A stretch of DNA of 64,000 nucleotides, taken from assembly GCA_023634235.1 (NCBI GenBank), contig JAMKCF010000021.1, positions 10,613,764-10,677,763 of the forward strand, in the 5' to 3' direction. A program made the position numbers and the translations under genes. The notes beneath the pieces were generated by a model. It did no database searches. It had not been told where the DNA came from and worked only from the letters and a program-made list of their open reading frames with translations. The stretch's first letter is position 1, and each line of letters starts with the position of its first letter. This stretch comes from Pisaster brevispinus (lineage: Eukaryota > Echinodermata > Asteroidea > Forcipulatida > Asteriidae). Shown piece after piece: positions 26,001 to 38,636 of this stretch.

Positions 26001-27933
26001 TACTATGTTTATTGGACAAGTTGTGTTTCCCCTAAAGGAGTAAAATAAATTAAAAAAAATATAAAAAAAATATAAAAATTAGCCAGAGGTTCCCCTATGG
26101 GCGGTAAACCCGATGAAACAGCTTGCATGAATAAGACATTGATAAATCATATCTTATTCAGAAGCAAGCCAGCAGTTGTCAACACACTTTCCAGGTTGAA
26201 TAGAACACTTTACCCATTTATAGCTGTGAAGAAGGTTTTTTTTTTAGGGACACATGGCCTGTTACAAGGGCATTGACGGCACTGGCCATCGTGGCTGTTG
26301 TGTAATTTGAGGCCTGGGGCGTCCCCCAAGCCCCCCCCAAAAAAAAAAAAAGAGAGAAAAAAGTCCCCCAAAATAAAACAAAAATTAGAAGTCCGTCAAA
26401 TTTGTTTTTTGATCGGTACATGATGTTCCAAACGGAAGTGTGGATCTGCTATTTGTTTTCTGGAAGGTGTAAAAAAATCTTTTTTAAAGGAATAGGGTCT
26501 ACAGTAGCACATCTACATTATGTACATTCTTCTACAACAAACCTGGCCCAGCAACAGTCTGCTCCCATTGGCCCTTCAATATTTAGTTTTGAAGCGACTT
26601 GTACACCAGTGCGCTGGTACCCGGCACAATGCAACAGACCCACTGTACAGCGATATTCCCTGACAAAAGCACATGGCCTTAGCGTAAACAATAAAATCTA
26701 TCTAGCGAACCTAATTTGAATCACTTTTCTTTACAAATTTACAGTACATACATTTGAACACATGAAAGAACCAAAAACAATTTTAAGCACATTGAGGATA
26801 AAACTGTAGAAGATCTATGGATACTAGCGGTTGCTAAGGTGATCATTTAAAGAAAAAATAGTTTAAAAACACTTAATTTTAATAAATAATTTTTCAGTTT
26901 TAGAAGAACTGAAAGATACTTTATGAGATGAATGGTTTGATAAGTGCAAACACACTTTAACATCCTCTTACTACATTTTTTCCTTTTCTTTTTGGGGGGC
27001 ATTTTAGAAACCATAGGTCTATAAAATGGAGTATCATCTTACCATGCTTATTGTTAATTCTTGAGGCCCTGTGGAATCTTTTGAAACAGACAAATGAGCT
27101 CAGCCTATGGGAAAATGTAAAACTAAATTTCAGCCGGATTTGCATGCAAGAATGGGGTCACTGAGGACACTTTCTCACAAGACTTTCTCATGAGATTTAA
27201 AACAGCATGGGGTCACTTGATCAAACAGTATCACTATCGAATATCACTCTCATCAGTACCAAAACAATTAAAATGATAATCTACGGACCTGTGAGCTGCA
27301 CAGTGCACACCCTCATGAATCATTTTCTGTCGTTCGATTTTCCTTAAAAAGTTTAACATTGTTTTTTTAGCACATACATTTAGTGGCTTAATATCCGCCT
27401 GTAATAATGTCCCAAATTTTACTGGTTTTGTTTTGTTTTTTTCAAGAACAAATTCACCGGGATATTTTGTTCGAATTTTTGTGGAAATTAGATGAGCAAC
27501 GAGATGTGAGAGAGGAATTGTTAAAATAAAAATAATAACAATCAATCCGCTGTGCAACCCAACCCTCGATCATCCGACTGTCAGACTGAGTAATCTGATC
27601 TGGTGCATACATTAATGCAACGATGTATTTTTCTGTATGCCACATTTTATGTACATCTAAGTAAATCTTGAGATTAGGCAAATCCTGAAACTACATTTTA
27701 AATTTATGTAATATCTGAATCTAGAAAAGCCACAATAACCATTCTGCAGTTGATAAGTATGTCAGAAGATGCATTCAAGGTCAGCAGAGAACAATGCATT
27801 TTAAAGCAGGCAAGCATTAGCTCCCAAGGCCATAGTGCAAGTAAAAGCATGCACAATACAGGGTTTTATTGATGCCATGAATGGCAAGTGTCAAACAGAG
27901 AGTGATGTACATTTACCTACACATATTCATTGT

Positions 27934-28680
27934 GGCTCAAACTTGGGGGAAATCCTCAAGACTGCAGGGCTTGTAGCTCAACATTTTTACTGAACCAACA
28001 ATTTTTTTACAAATGAAATTTTGATCAAAGTTGAGGAAGAAACACACACTTTTTTTGAATGAACAATCATTGCATACAAGGCATGTTAGTTTCAGAAAAT
28101 TTATCTCTTAGGGGCCATTCAGAATAATAAATGTTGAACAAATTCAGGTTTTTTTGTTTTGTTGTTTTGACCCACCCACACACCCCATATTTTGATTTTT
28201 AAATATTGAATGGCTTCATAATATAATCTATACACTGAAGAACAAAGTAGCACCTCAAGTAAACCAGATATTTTAGACCAAAGGTCTCCAATATCAGTAG
28301 TTTTCAAAGGTTTTTTTCTGGCTTAAACAAACAACTTTGTATTTTATCAGGAATTAAATTGACGATAATTATATTGTTAATTTATAGACTTTTTGTTTGT
28401 TTTAATGAAAACTGAATTTTGATTTTCAGTTAAATTTCTTGTGACCCACCCACCCACGATTTCGGGAACATTTATTTTTTTTAACACTGACTATTCTGAT
28501 TGGCCCCTTAGTGTCTTATTTGAGTATACAATTATTTTTGTTCAAGATATTACAAAGTGGGGTGCATTATTATTCAATTTAACACAATACAGCTGGACTT
28601 GTGTGGTCACGCCTGAGTTTACTGGCCCCATGCTTAAATCACTGGCCTTGCCTGCAGTCCAGTGTAAATTTCGAGGCCTG
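27934..28680. mobile_element. Non-autonomous hAT-like element with 8-bp target duplication, interrupted by another element
   Basis: The ends are GGCTCAAAC at the left and GTAAATTTCGAGGCCTG at the right, an imperfect inverted pair. TTCATTGT (27926-27933) and TTCATTGC (28681-28688) flank it, an 8-bp duplication matching at 7 of 8 positions, as expected for hAT insertion. The internal motif GACTGCAGGGCTTGTAG is shared with the 37.0-kb copy. A separate element occupies 28111-28507. Confidence 0.65.
28111..28507. mobile_element. PIF/Harbinger-like MITE nested in the hAT-like element
   Basis: The terminal inverted repeats are GGGGCCATTCAGAATA and its near complement (TATTCTGATTGGCCCC). TTA flanks both ends (28108-28110, 28508-28510), which fits the 3-bp TWA target of the PIF/Harbinger superfamily. 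It is 397 bp long with no coding capacity. Confidence 0.65.
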
Positions 28681-28879
28681 TTCATTGCAGAGTTGTAGGG
28701 ACTAGAAATACACAATGTCAGTTAATTGTTGAGATGTTTCTTGCAAACTGTGTGCTTAAATGAAGGGTTTAAATGAAATCTTAACTTCCCCAAATGTATA
28801 CATTTGTAGGCCTACACACACGTTTTTGATGTCCCTTTGTCCTAAGTGTGCATTAGCTTCTAGTCGTTGCCGAACCCCT

Positions 28880-29050
28880 CAAAATTGGTGAAAGGCTGTC
28901 CAAATTTGCTGGAAATTAAAAAGCTGGGTGTCCAAGTTGTTTACATACATGTACACAATACATTAACGGGAAAATGACAGATAAAATAGGGTGTCCAAAT
29001 AAAAAAAAACAGGGTGTCCAAAAGACACCCAGACACCCCTCTGGCTAAAA
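28880..29050 (+). repeat. GTGTCC-rich interspersed element, copy 1
   Basis: Segments AAATTTGCTGGAAATTAAAA, AAACAGGGTGTCCAAA and AGACACCC...CTCTGGCTAA recur in reverse complement at 37748-37916. The similarity runs over about 170 bp, so it is a dispersed repeat family of unknown class. Confidence 0.6.
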
Positions 29051-29523
29051 CAAAGGAGTGAGGAAGGATCCTATTAAATACGCAATGGAGTTATGGTCAA
29101 TTAATGCAGTGTCGCTTGCAAATTGTCATTGACATGGCGTGCATCTTTAATTCATCCAGGTTCATTTCAATTCCTGATCAGTGAACAACACACCTTGTGA
29201 CAAACAGAACCTTGACATGCATATGTACCGCTGTGTAGTTTGCCAACAGTTCTTGCCGGACATGGATTATAAAATCAGCCTTGTTACAAAATGAACAATG
29301 CAAGGAGAGAAAACTTACAAGAAGCGACTGCCTCAGAGCATCCTGATGTTTTACTAATTAAAATAATGTTCACTGCAAACTGGATACAGTGTATCAGTGT
29401 ATCGTGCTCTGTGTGGGACATTTAAATGTCCTTCATAAGAAGTGCTATACAGTACTTGTACTTATAATATCACTGCTTAATACTTAAAGGTTATTTGAAT
29501 AATTGGGGGTTTCGACCACCTTT

Positions 29524-29806
29524 AGCCATTTTCACAAGTATCTCTTATCCCCGTGGAATACAGCCCTGAGAGTTTTTTACCCCACGGTTTCCCCGGCGCA
29601 CTTTCACATTGTGTCCCTATTCCACAGGGTTCCAGTTGCAATTTTCAAGAATACCCAGGGGTTTTATACATGTAGCCTACCCCTACTCCAGAGCAGGGGT
29701 GGCTATTCCCTGGGTTATGCCCATTTGCAGGGGTAGATCCAAGCGATCCAAGTGTGAAAGGACTGGCCATTATTCCCTGCGGGAATAGAGTAGTGTGAAA
29801 AGGGCT
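29524..29806. mobile_element. MITE with AGCCATTTTCACA / TGTGAAAAGGGCT termini
   Basis: Imperfect terminal inverted repeats extend about 30 bases at each end (left ...CCCCGTGGAATA, right ...GCGGGAATAG). It is 283 bp, non-coding and flanked by a short T-rich direct repeat (CTTT / TTTG). Confidence 0.55.
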
Positions 29807-31255
29807 TTTGTTTTCTGTCCAGATTTCTTTCTTTTTTTTTCATTTTATAGCCTACTTCTTTCAGTGTCTTTCCGAAAAACTGTGGTTACATTTACATGTG
29901 AAATTTGTTATCATTCGATCTCAAGAACTACAGTCTTAAAAGACGCAAACAATACATCAAATGAAAGCCAAATGAAAAAAAGAGTGTTTTTATTCCTTTA
30001 TTGACAACTGATTTAAAATCACCCGTCGTGGATCAAGCACGATCGCCATTAATGGGTACACTACACGTAAAACTAAACGGTCCGTACACCACAGAAGTAT
30101 TGTAATTTGTATTGTATGTCTGGCAGTGTTCAGACCTTTGGACCTTTCAATTATTCATTTGGTTCACTGCTTCACTATGCATTCTATGGTTTATCTATTA
30201 CGATGGCAGGATGCGCGCTGGCAGGATGTACTGGCGTTCCCTACAAACACTGATGAATAGCGCCCTCTGACATGGAGAGTTCTTGCACTTTTAAATATGA
30301 ATGCATTTAAATTTCAGGGATATGAAGATAAGTGATAATTAATCATGGAAGCGTTATAAGGATATTGGAACAAATAAAAAGAATTAAATACGGAAGCGTT
30401 CAGGGGATATTTGATGCGGTTTTGCCCCACGTAGTGTCAATGAATTCTTCCACCACAATTCATGTCGAGGTCTTTGTGGTAGTTTATTAACAAATTTAGC
30501 CTAAGCCTGGTTATAAAATGTAAAAATTGATATCATATGAACCATAGTTTTAATCTTTGGCCCATCTTGTAGCTTACAGCACACTTTATTCAAAAGCGTG
30601 AACCTCTTTGACCTTTACTTCCGGTACAAACAGGAAACTCTTAAAATTTAAAATCCATATATGAGCCCCGTCCTAGCAATAGAATGATTTTAATGCATCT
30701 GAATAATGTTGAAAAGCACAAACTATAGCACAATGAAGTACTGTATCACTCTAAATTTTAATGCAGTTGAGCTGCTACATTGACACTACACGTCAGATGG
30801 AAAGTGTGATGACAAAGGCCATGCTTCGATCTGCATCGAGTATAAATATTTTAATCGGAACTTTGCTGATTAAAAAAAATTGAAATTCTGACAGGATTTA
30901 TGCATTGATGCTGAGATTAAGGGAAAAAGTATTGGACTTGGCAAATGGCAAATGCTTTACTGTCACAATTAATGGATAAAAAGGTTGTGTGTGTGTGGTG
31001 ACGATAAGTGCTTCAATAGCATGACAGACTCAATAACAATTTCCCCCACGCAATAGCTTTTTTAAACTTAGCCTGCGGTTTGATAGTCGTTCTAAGACTA
31101 GAGTGTGCATGCATTACATGTATGTGCACAATAAATTGATTGGATTTGTTTCAAATGCAACTGATCAAAGACAACAGTTTAATTACTTTCCAACAAATCA
31201 AAAGGGTTGTTAATGATGGTGAATTCTTTACTTGAAATTGGCATGCTTTGGAGGA

Positions 31256-31300
31256 GTTTGATTTGATTTGATTTGATTTGATTTGATTTGATTTGATTTG
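31256..31300. repeat. Pentanucleotide microsatellite (TTGAT)n
   Basis: About nine uninterrupted copies of a five-base unit (GATTT/ATTTG). It is likely length-polymorphic. Confidence 0.95.
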
Positions 31301-32158
31301 GCAAACTGCAAAGAAAATACAGTCAACTTACACAGAAATTTTGACATCCCAAGATGAAAATAAGAAAGAAAGCAATAAATTATAATAAAACAGTGTGAAA
31401 AGAAAGTGTTTGCTGAGGATAGCACAAACAGTCAGTTCCTTCCATTGAGGTCTGAACAACAACAAAACAGTTAAAACCATGAACGAAACAGTAAACTTGA
31501 AAGCTTTGAAGTAGGCCTAACTTGAAGGACTAGAGCAACTTCTGTGCAAGAGTACAGGACTGTAAAAGTATCAATCTCAAAAAGCATCAAATTATAGTAA
31601 GGCCTTTAGTTACAATTCATAGAGTGTAATACCTGTTTGTCTCTTCTTATGTGACTTTTTAACCCCTTAGTTTCATTGGCTAGAGACCCTCCCTTACCCA
31701 CTAAAATACTCCAATCTAAAGTAAGTTGACTCAACACCCAAAACATTGATTGATTTAAGCAAATTTGGCCTGCAGTCCTAAATTTTAAAAAGGGTAAGAT
31801 AACTTCCCTTAATTTAGGATCTTTGAGGATCTGGGACTGATGGAGTTAATTTTTAACACTAAGCATGCATCTTTTTTGTAAAGTGTACACTTACAATGAC
31901 TTATGTTAACAGTAGACTGTACATGGCACATGTTTTTGCTTTTTAAAAATAATAAACGTGGTGTAATAGACTGTGCAAGTCTCGCGCGTATTTAAACATT
32001 GCGACGTGTTAAAGTGTGCGATTTCCATCATTTTATCCATTACGTTATCCAATGTACATGTTAAAGCAATGTACATGGGACCACAGTGGTCCCAAAAAGT
32101 TTCAAATATGCGCAAGACTTGCATTGGTTATTTTATAGTCTTTACAAATGTTATTGAT

Positions 32159-32448
32159 TTAAAGGGAGGGTAAACATGTACCTTGGGTAATTACTCCAAA
32201 ACTTAATGACTATAAAAATTTACTTGGTAAGAAGCACTGGAGAGCTGTCGATAGTATAAAACATTGTTAGAAATGACACCCTTTGAAGTAATATAGTTTT
32301 AGAGAAAAACGTAATTTTCTTTCATTATTTTCTTGGAACTCGATGACCAATTGAGCCCAAATTCACAGGTTGTTATTTTATATGTTGGGTATATACCATG
32401 TGAGGATGCTGGTCTTTAACAATTACCAACAGTATACACTGCCTTTAA
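32159..32448. mobile_element. TTAAAGG...CCTTTAA MITE, full-length copy
   Basis: It starts TTAAAGGGAGGGTAA and ends GTATACACTGCCTTTAA. Internal landmarks are GGTAATTACTC, GATAGTATAAAACATTGT, TTGAGCCCAAATTCACAGG and TGGTCTTTAACAATTACCAA. A second, shorter copy is at 18.5-18.8 kb. From memory this resembles a very abundant short element of echinoderm genomes, which I could not verify. Confidence 0.6.
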
Positions 32449-33420
32449 TTAAATTCCTGCAAACTAGGGGCCTGTACATTATAGTGTATATTAATTTTAC
32501 TACAAAGTTTATGAACTTAAAGATCAATGTTTTGTTCTTTGATAAGTCTAACAATGGAAAGTCAATAAAAAAAAATTGACGTACTGCAAACTTTTAATTT
32601 AAAAGCATGTTTATTGAACTAGTGAGTGTTTAATAAAAGGGGAAGGCAAAATACACAGGAGAGAATCGAATTCTTCTCCATAATTGAGCACTCAAATATT
32701 AGGTCAATGTTATTACATGTATGAAAAATCAGACTTTATTTGAATGCTGTAAAATTTTCACCAAAGCATAATTGGAATTAACAAATATTCATGCTGCTCG
32801 GTAGTTTCATTGTGTCATTGTGTGTAGTCCAAATGTATAGAAAACATACATACACTGTACATATTGTACATGTTGGAAAGTCATGAGAATATTCAATGAT
32901 CCATTCACAGGAACATAATAAAAAAAAACAATGAAAACATACAACTAGCCAGTTGCTATGACAACAGAGAATACATCGCAAGCTGTGATACTGGCTGAAT
33001 GTCATCCATTCTACAGAGACATCCATCATAGCCAAAATCATTAAATAAGCAGCAGGGTTCTCCCCAGGTTTTTTCAAAACTGTGGGGCATTCTGGACCTG
33101 AATTTGTTTATGTTTGGCCGAAGCACGCTAAATTGAAACAACGCTTTCAGAGTGTTTTCTACTTTGTGATTATCTTGGTTTTGAAAGCCCTAATGTGCAA
33201 TTTGGAGCATAACTTATGGTTTTCTCTTGATTTTTTTGAGAAAAAAAAATTATAAAAAAAATTATGAATTAATTTTTTTGCAAATTGGCTGAAATTTACG
33301 TGCATCAGCCTGATACACTAGCTTGTGCATGGGGAGTACCGTGAGCGGTCAATTAAGACCGAGTCACTACTTTTTTAGTCCCATTTAATGCCCTTTTTGC
33401 TAAAAAGTGTTATATCGTGT

Positions 33421-33482
33421 ATAATGTTGAAAAATCTGTCAACTTTTCTGTATAATGTTGAAAAATCTGTCAACTTTTCTGT
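33421..33482. repeat. Perfect 31-bp tandem duplication
   Basis: The unit begins ATAATGTTGAAAAATCTGTC and is present twice without a mismatch, which suggests a recent event. Confidence 0.9.
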
Positions 33483-33974
33483 ATATTTTCAATTCCTGTC
33501 GCGTCTGCAGGCTCTGTTTGTGAAGAGTCAAATTGCACTTGACACTCAACGGCTGTGCCTACATTTGTGTATTAACAGATTTTACTTTGAGTACTAATAT
33601 GTAAATGTTTTGATTGCATTACACATAAATTAGCACCCACGTGAGCTTGCACGCCACGCCTTTGTTTAAACACTCCTCACCATGTTTATATGTCACCATT
33701 AAACATGACCATGTGATCTCTCAACCATATCAGAATGGACAAACTGTCCCAGGTTTTTAATGTATGAATATACAGTTAATAGGATTGGAGTTGGTGTCAG
33801 ATACACGTACACAGTCAGTGGTGACACCAGACTCTACGAAAAATGAAGGGCAAGCGGGGGCAAAGGAATGATTCCTGAGGAGCAATCAGGATTTCAAATG
33901 TGTCCTAAATGTTAACCACAAGAATGATTAGAGGAGAAATAATGTGGAAAATGTTTGAAGTGGGACTGTCATCA

Positions 33975-34159
33975 TGATCATAGCAGGCCTGTGGCTGTTC
34001 ATGGAATTACGAACTCCAACCCAGATACTGCAAGCGCCTGTGCGCTGGCCGTCACATCATAATGTATTTGTGACTGACGCCGCCCTTTGTGTTGTGACGG
34101 CCAGTGCAGTACTGGGCTAGAGTTCATAATTCTATGTTCACACAGGCCTGCTATGATCA
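33975..34159. mobile_element. Foldback element with nearly full-length inverted repeat
   Basis: The two arms (TGATCATAGCAGGCCTGTG...GTTCATGGAATTACGAACTC and the complement of GAGTTCATAATTCTATGTTC...CACAGGCCTGCTATGATCA) pair over about 85 bases each around GTGACTGACGCC. A partial copy of one arm is at 59415-59465. Confidence 0.65.
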
Positions 34160-34538
34160 ATACAACAGTCCAGCAAAGTTTGTTCTAAAAATAAACACAT
34201 AATGAACCAAAATTGTATCTAAAATTCAGTTTCAGTCATTGGAGTGTGGGGGTTCTCCCCCTTGCCCATCCCCTTCCCCTTCCCCCCGTAGTGCCACTAA
34301 TGACATTTCTCTCTCTTTTACACATGATCAGTTACATCCCCTGCACTGTATGCTATGGCAGTCTGTGTATAAAGTCTTCAGTTTTTCACAGTTTCTATAA
34401 AACACACTTTCACTTCTGAATTTGCACACTGGCTTAGGTAAACCTCTTGTGAGCTTGTGTTCACTAACCCAATTTTCTCTCTCTCTCTCTTTCTCTTGAT
34501 CTTTCTGGTGCAGTCAACTCTAGTTCATCACACTGATT

Positions 34539-36944
34539 ATGGATACCATTCAGCAGGACTCCATTCTGTACATCACTGCTGCTCTTTGTACCTTCCTTGC
34601 TATCTTAGTGTCCTACCGCTGGTTCGTAAGACATTCTGCTGTCAAAGTCAAGGATGACGGTGACAAGAAAGATGCGGTTGCTAAGGAGACGGAGGAGACA
34701 GAAGATGAAGAAGAAATGAAAACGGTAAGGAAGATGCATTTCCCTGTAATATCAAGAGAGGTTAATAATAATAATAATAACAATATACATTTATACTGCA
34801 CTTAATACTTGTTTCTAAGCACAGCACTCACCCAGAAATCCTAGCTTGTTTAATTTTCCCAGTTAAAAGCTTAATTTAGTCCTTCATTTTAAGGATATTC
34901 AATGAGAGCTTTCATCGTCTCTCTTTAGATTACGAATAAGAGCTGTGTGCATTCCTCTTCAGAGCTAAATTTCACACAAAAAGTTCAATTTAAACTGCCT
35001 TCAAGTGTGAAACGAACATGGATTGGTGGTGAGGTTAAAATTCCTGGGGATTTGTTTCCTGGAAATTGCCTCGTTAGTGTGAAATTTGCATTGCGTTATC
35101 TATTTAGTCTAAAGTATAAAAAAACAATATTCCCAGTTCACAATACAGTTGGCCCTCTACATTTTCCCCTGGAGAGGCCATTTCCCTGAAAAATCACAAT
35201 CGCCACTCCACGACTCGGGACTCAATGCTGACGTAAATGTGTAAAACATTTCCAAGCCTCACAAAAAAATAACATCTTATGCCGTAAATACAGAATAATG
35301 CAACTCGCTGTATTGCAAACCACATGTACGAACGAACTTAAATACTAGGGTTTGTGTGGCTAGATTGCGTATTAAGGACCAACACTATTCCTATGATACA
35401 CTGCGAAAATGGCCTCTCCTGGACAAACTGTAGAGGGCGCATTGCATAGTGCATTGCTCATCTCAATTGCTACTTTATTATAATGTTCTTTGTCCAATTG
35501 TTTGATGATAAGTTCATCTGTTTTTTCTGTTGATCACCAGCCACTAAGTTGCCCCTTTGGATTTGGCTCGGTACCACACCCATCCAAGGAAGATGAAGAT
35601 GAAGATGATGTAGATGGTAATGTTGACAACATCAGCGACCTCTTGATAAACAGCTCAGATATCAAACCTCTAGATGAGGAGGAGAAGAAGCGTCTGGAAG
35701 AGATAGCGGCGATGGAGAACCAGGAGAAATTGGATCGTAGGAAGATCAAGGAGTTGGAGGAAGAGGTGGAGAAGTCCATGTCAGAACAACAGCTTGATGA
35801 TGAACGAAGGTAAGTTTGGAAAATATTTGTTGCAAATTACATGCATGACTCTCTTAATATCAGGGAATTGCCCAAGCTTAGCTGGTGGGGTGTCAAGTAT
35901 GCAGAATTCCCAACATAAACAATTTTCGTGTATTTCTATGATTGTTCAACTATTTTCAACTTATTTTCGATTTTGATTCTTCATTTCCTCAATTCTTACA
36001 ATGCTGTTTTTAAAAAAAGAAGCTTTCACTTTTGCTCTGTGGCCAATTGTTCATTGATTATTAAACCATGCAGGGAATTTAATAAAACTACTGCGTGCCG
36101 CACACACAGTATTTACGCAAAGCGCATACATTGTAGTTAACCACATCACTTTGGTATTGTTAAAAATAATTCTTGCACGCTTTCAGTGTTGTGTTTCAGA
36201 ATTATTGGGAGATTCTTGAGTAATCATTTTCATTTGAAAGCATCATTGCCTCAATGAAACCCTGACTTGACAAAGATTAGACAACACTGGCTCTCATAAT
36301 TAGTTTGGGGATTTGATGTTGTCGTGTGAGAATATATGAGGAGGTACTCACTGTGAATCGCAGAACCTCAGCTGTGAGGCATGGCCAAAAATCTGCCAAT
36401 GTTGGAATCTTACCACCCATTGAGCCAAAGATGACGAACAATGACGGCAGCCTGTCCATTCTTGTCTGCCACATTTGTACAACAACAGGACAAAGTTTTG
36501 GAATTGGGGGTTTTTCGGAAAGGGATTTTACAAGGTATGTTTTTCAGAACCTGTTGTCACTCTTTTTACGGGTGAAATGAAGCATATCACGGTTGGTGCC
36601 TACCTGTGCACGCTTCACAAAATATTGAGGAGAATCCGAAATTGTTCAGCCGTAAGTCTGTCCAAAATAAGTTAGCAGAAAAACACTTAAGTGGTTAATG
36701 TCAACATCAGTAGTTAATTGCATATTGCGCTTCGTGATTTTTCACTCTCATTTGGTGACCATGTAATGGTCTTTCCCTGACAGGTTTTTAATATCCAAAA
36801 CCCTCCTCCAATTTTGTTTTTATTTGATGCAGAACTCGTCAGGCCCAGCTGGAAGCCATCTTTTCCCTGATGAAGGAAAATAATGATCGTTTTGGCATTG
36901 ACTCTGTGGATGAGGTGCAGAAGCAATACAAACTGTATGTGTGA
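34539..36944 (+). CDS. MXRA7: Matrix-remodeling-associated protein 7-like single-pass membrane protein, complete, three exons
   Basis: Exons: 34539-34724, 35541-35809, 36833-36944 (567 bases, 188 residues plus TGA). Residues about 9-28 (LYITAALCTFLAILVSYRWF) are an N-terminal membrane segment, followed by a Lys/Asp/Glu-rich cytosolic stretch. Exon 2 has an acidic run (KEDEDEDDVDGNVDN) and a charged helix likely to be coiled coil (KRLEEIAAMENQEKLDRR to EVEKSMSEQQLDDERR). The last exon encodes QAQLEAIFSLMKENNDRFG and VQKQYKLYV, closely matching the human MXRA7 C-terminus (EQLAAIFKLMKDN, VQEQLRLYDM). Splice sites are ACG|GTAAGG, CACCAG|CC, AAG|GTAAG and TGATGCAG|AA. The human family is linked to matrix remodelling but its molecular role is poorly known. 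The start has a TATGG context. The protein is similar in length to human, while the middle is acidic rather than Pro/Ala-rich. The C-terminal module carries the homology. Confidence 0.88.
36305..36665 (+). repeat. Unclassified ~350-bp interspersed repeat, copy in MXRA7 intron 2
   Basis: It shares CGTGTGAGAA, AGAACCTC, GTGAGGCATGG, AATCTGCCA, CCCATTGAGCC, CACATTTGTACAACAACAGG, GGGATTTTACAAGG and TGCCTACCTGTGCACGCT with the reverse complement of 53915-54310. No transposase motif or clear inverted ends were seen. Confidence 0.65.
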
Positions 36945-37038
36945 CACTCAAGCTATCATCATGTTCATTTTATGTGTTAGTCTTCATTATTTTTACCACC
37001 TTGTTCATAACACCGTTAATTTACTAAACACACATATT

Positions 37039-37443
37039 CAGGGCTTGAATTTGCAGAAAAATTCCACAAGACTGCAGGGCTTGTAGTTCACATTTTTTTA
37101 CTGGACCAGAACATTTGTTCCACATGATCAGAATCAAAATGAGAGAGAAGAAAAAGAAAAACTTTCCACACAGGGTCACAATTAAACTGTTTTTATGTGA
37201 ACAAGCACTACGAGAACATTGATCTCATCTGTCTTATGGGCGAAACCTTCACACTCAACAGAGTTGAAAGGTATTTTCCAACTCACAATCAATATCTGAG
37301 CATGAGTTGTAAAACTAAAGATGAAGTGAGGTATTATTAATATAAAAAACAACAAGACTGCCGGACTTGTGTGGTTGTAATTTTACTAGCCCGACGCTAA
37401 GTACACTGGCCTTGGGCCTGCGGTCCAGTATAAATTTTGAGCC
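37039..37443. mobile_element. Second copy of the CAGGGCTTGAA hAT-like element family
   Basis: It begins CAGGGCTTGAATTTGCAG and ends AAATTTTGAGCCC, an inverted pair. Near both ends it carries AAGACTGC(A/C)GG(G/A)CTTGT as a sub-terminal direct repeat, as in the 27.9-kb copy. No clear target duplication was found. It lies just downstream of the MXRA7 stop codon, probably in its 3' UTR or flank. Confidence 0.5.
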
Positions 37444-37747
37444 CAGCAGATGCAGATGTAGTCCAAATTTACTAAGTTTTTTTACTGTAACTAACATGCC
37501 TTGTTGAAACCACTCGCACAATATAAAATATTTATACATTTTCATAAAATATGAGAATAAATTGTAATACACAGCTCAATACGCCAGAGGGTTACATGGA
37601 AATGCAAAGGAGCAAACGAAATACAATAACAAAAAACGAAATACAAAAACGAAATACAAGGGAAACAAACCATGTTTATCCATTAGCACGTTATTTGTTC
37701 ATATAAAAAATGTCTTCTTATGAAATTTCACAGCTCGCTTGATCCAT

Positions 37748-37916
37748 AGTGTTAGCCAGCGGGGTGTCCATGGGTGTCCTTTGGACACCCTGTTTTAAAT
37801 TTGGACACCCTGTTTTTTATGTCACTTACATGTAAATGTATTGTCAGTGAACAATTTGGACATCCAGTTTTTTAATTTCCAGCAAGTTTGGTCACCCTTT
37901 TACCAATTGCTGGCTA
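37748..37916 (-). repeat. GTGTCC-rich interspersed element, copy 2 (inverted)
   Basis: This is the reverse complement of the 28880-29050 copy with the same order of blocks (AGCCAGCGGGGTGTCC to CCAGCAAGTTTGGTCACC). There are no coding features. Confidence 0.6.
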
Positions 37917-38636
37917 TAACCTTGACTTGATCAACAGTATACATATACATCTTACAGTGATGTCTTGTAATGTATAAACTTACAAAGATGATTTGTAAAA
38001 ATAATCCTGTGGTAAATCTTTTGGCACATTTCACTGACAATTGACACATGATTGAATTTTTCTCTCTGTAAGAAAACCCCAAAACAACAGAAAGGATGTA
38101 CATGTAGTAGGAAGAAATTGTGAATTTCTACTAATTAAAAAAAAAAAGGATTCCAGGGCTTAAGCAGGGAGTCTCATGGGGAAATGCCTTGAGGTAAGGC
38201 CTACAACTAGGCCTGATGTAACTCGCAGCGTGTTCAGTAACACACAATGCTCAGAGATCTGATTTGGATGCTGATCACAGGCCTGTGTTGCACATTGGTA
38301 GAAAACGGTGTCTCAAACTTCATAATTTCGATCAAACAGGTCAAAGTCAGATTTCAAGCTAATTTGACTGAGTTTAACCTGTACTTGTACGAGCAACTTG
38401 AAGTCAGGGTCCTAGCTCTGCATCAGATAATCTGTGGAATTATATTTTCAAGTTAGGTGGCTTTTGCAGCCAAAAATAATCCACAAACTTGTTGTATTCG
38501 TGAAAATGTTTTCCGTAGTTTAATTGGTAAAGGTGCAGTTAGTAACAATTGTAGGTACCATACAGGTGTCATTTACTGTAATAAAGTTTTGTTAGACTTT
38601 GGTAGCCAATCGAATACGGAGCTTCCTGACCAGACT

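Larger units (their letters stand above)
21946..34538. other. Divergent intergenic region between FTCDNL1 and MXRA7
   Basis: It should contain both promoters. It holds the hairpin (22276-22324), the tandem duplication (22701-23003), the nested hAT/Harbinger elements, the GTGTCC repeat, two further MITEs, the foldback element and the TTGAT microsatellite. A 7-kb stretch at 23.1-27.9 kb shows only low-complexity A/T and C runs. No exon is recognised. Confidence 0.5.

Noticed and set aside
34613..34801. Leu/Ser-rich minus-strand frame opposite MXRA7 exon 1
   Set aside because: Antisense shadow of the acidic MXRA7 coding sequence and a following AAT microsatellite.
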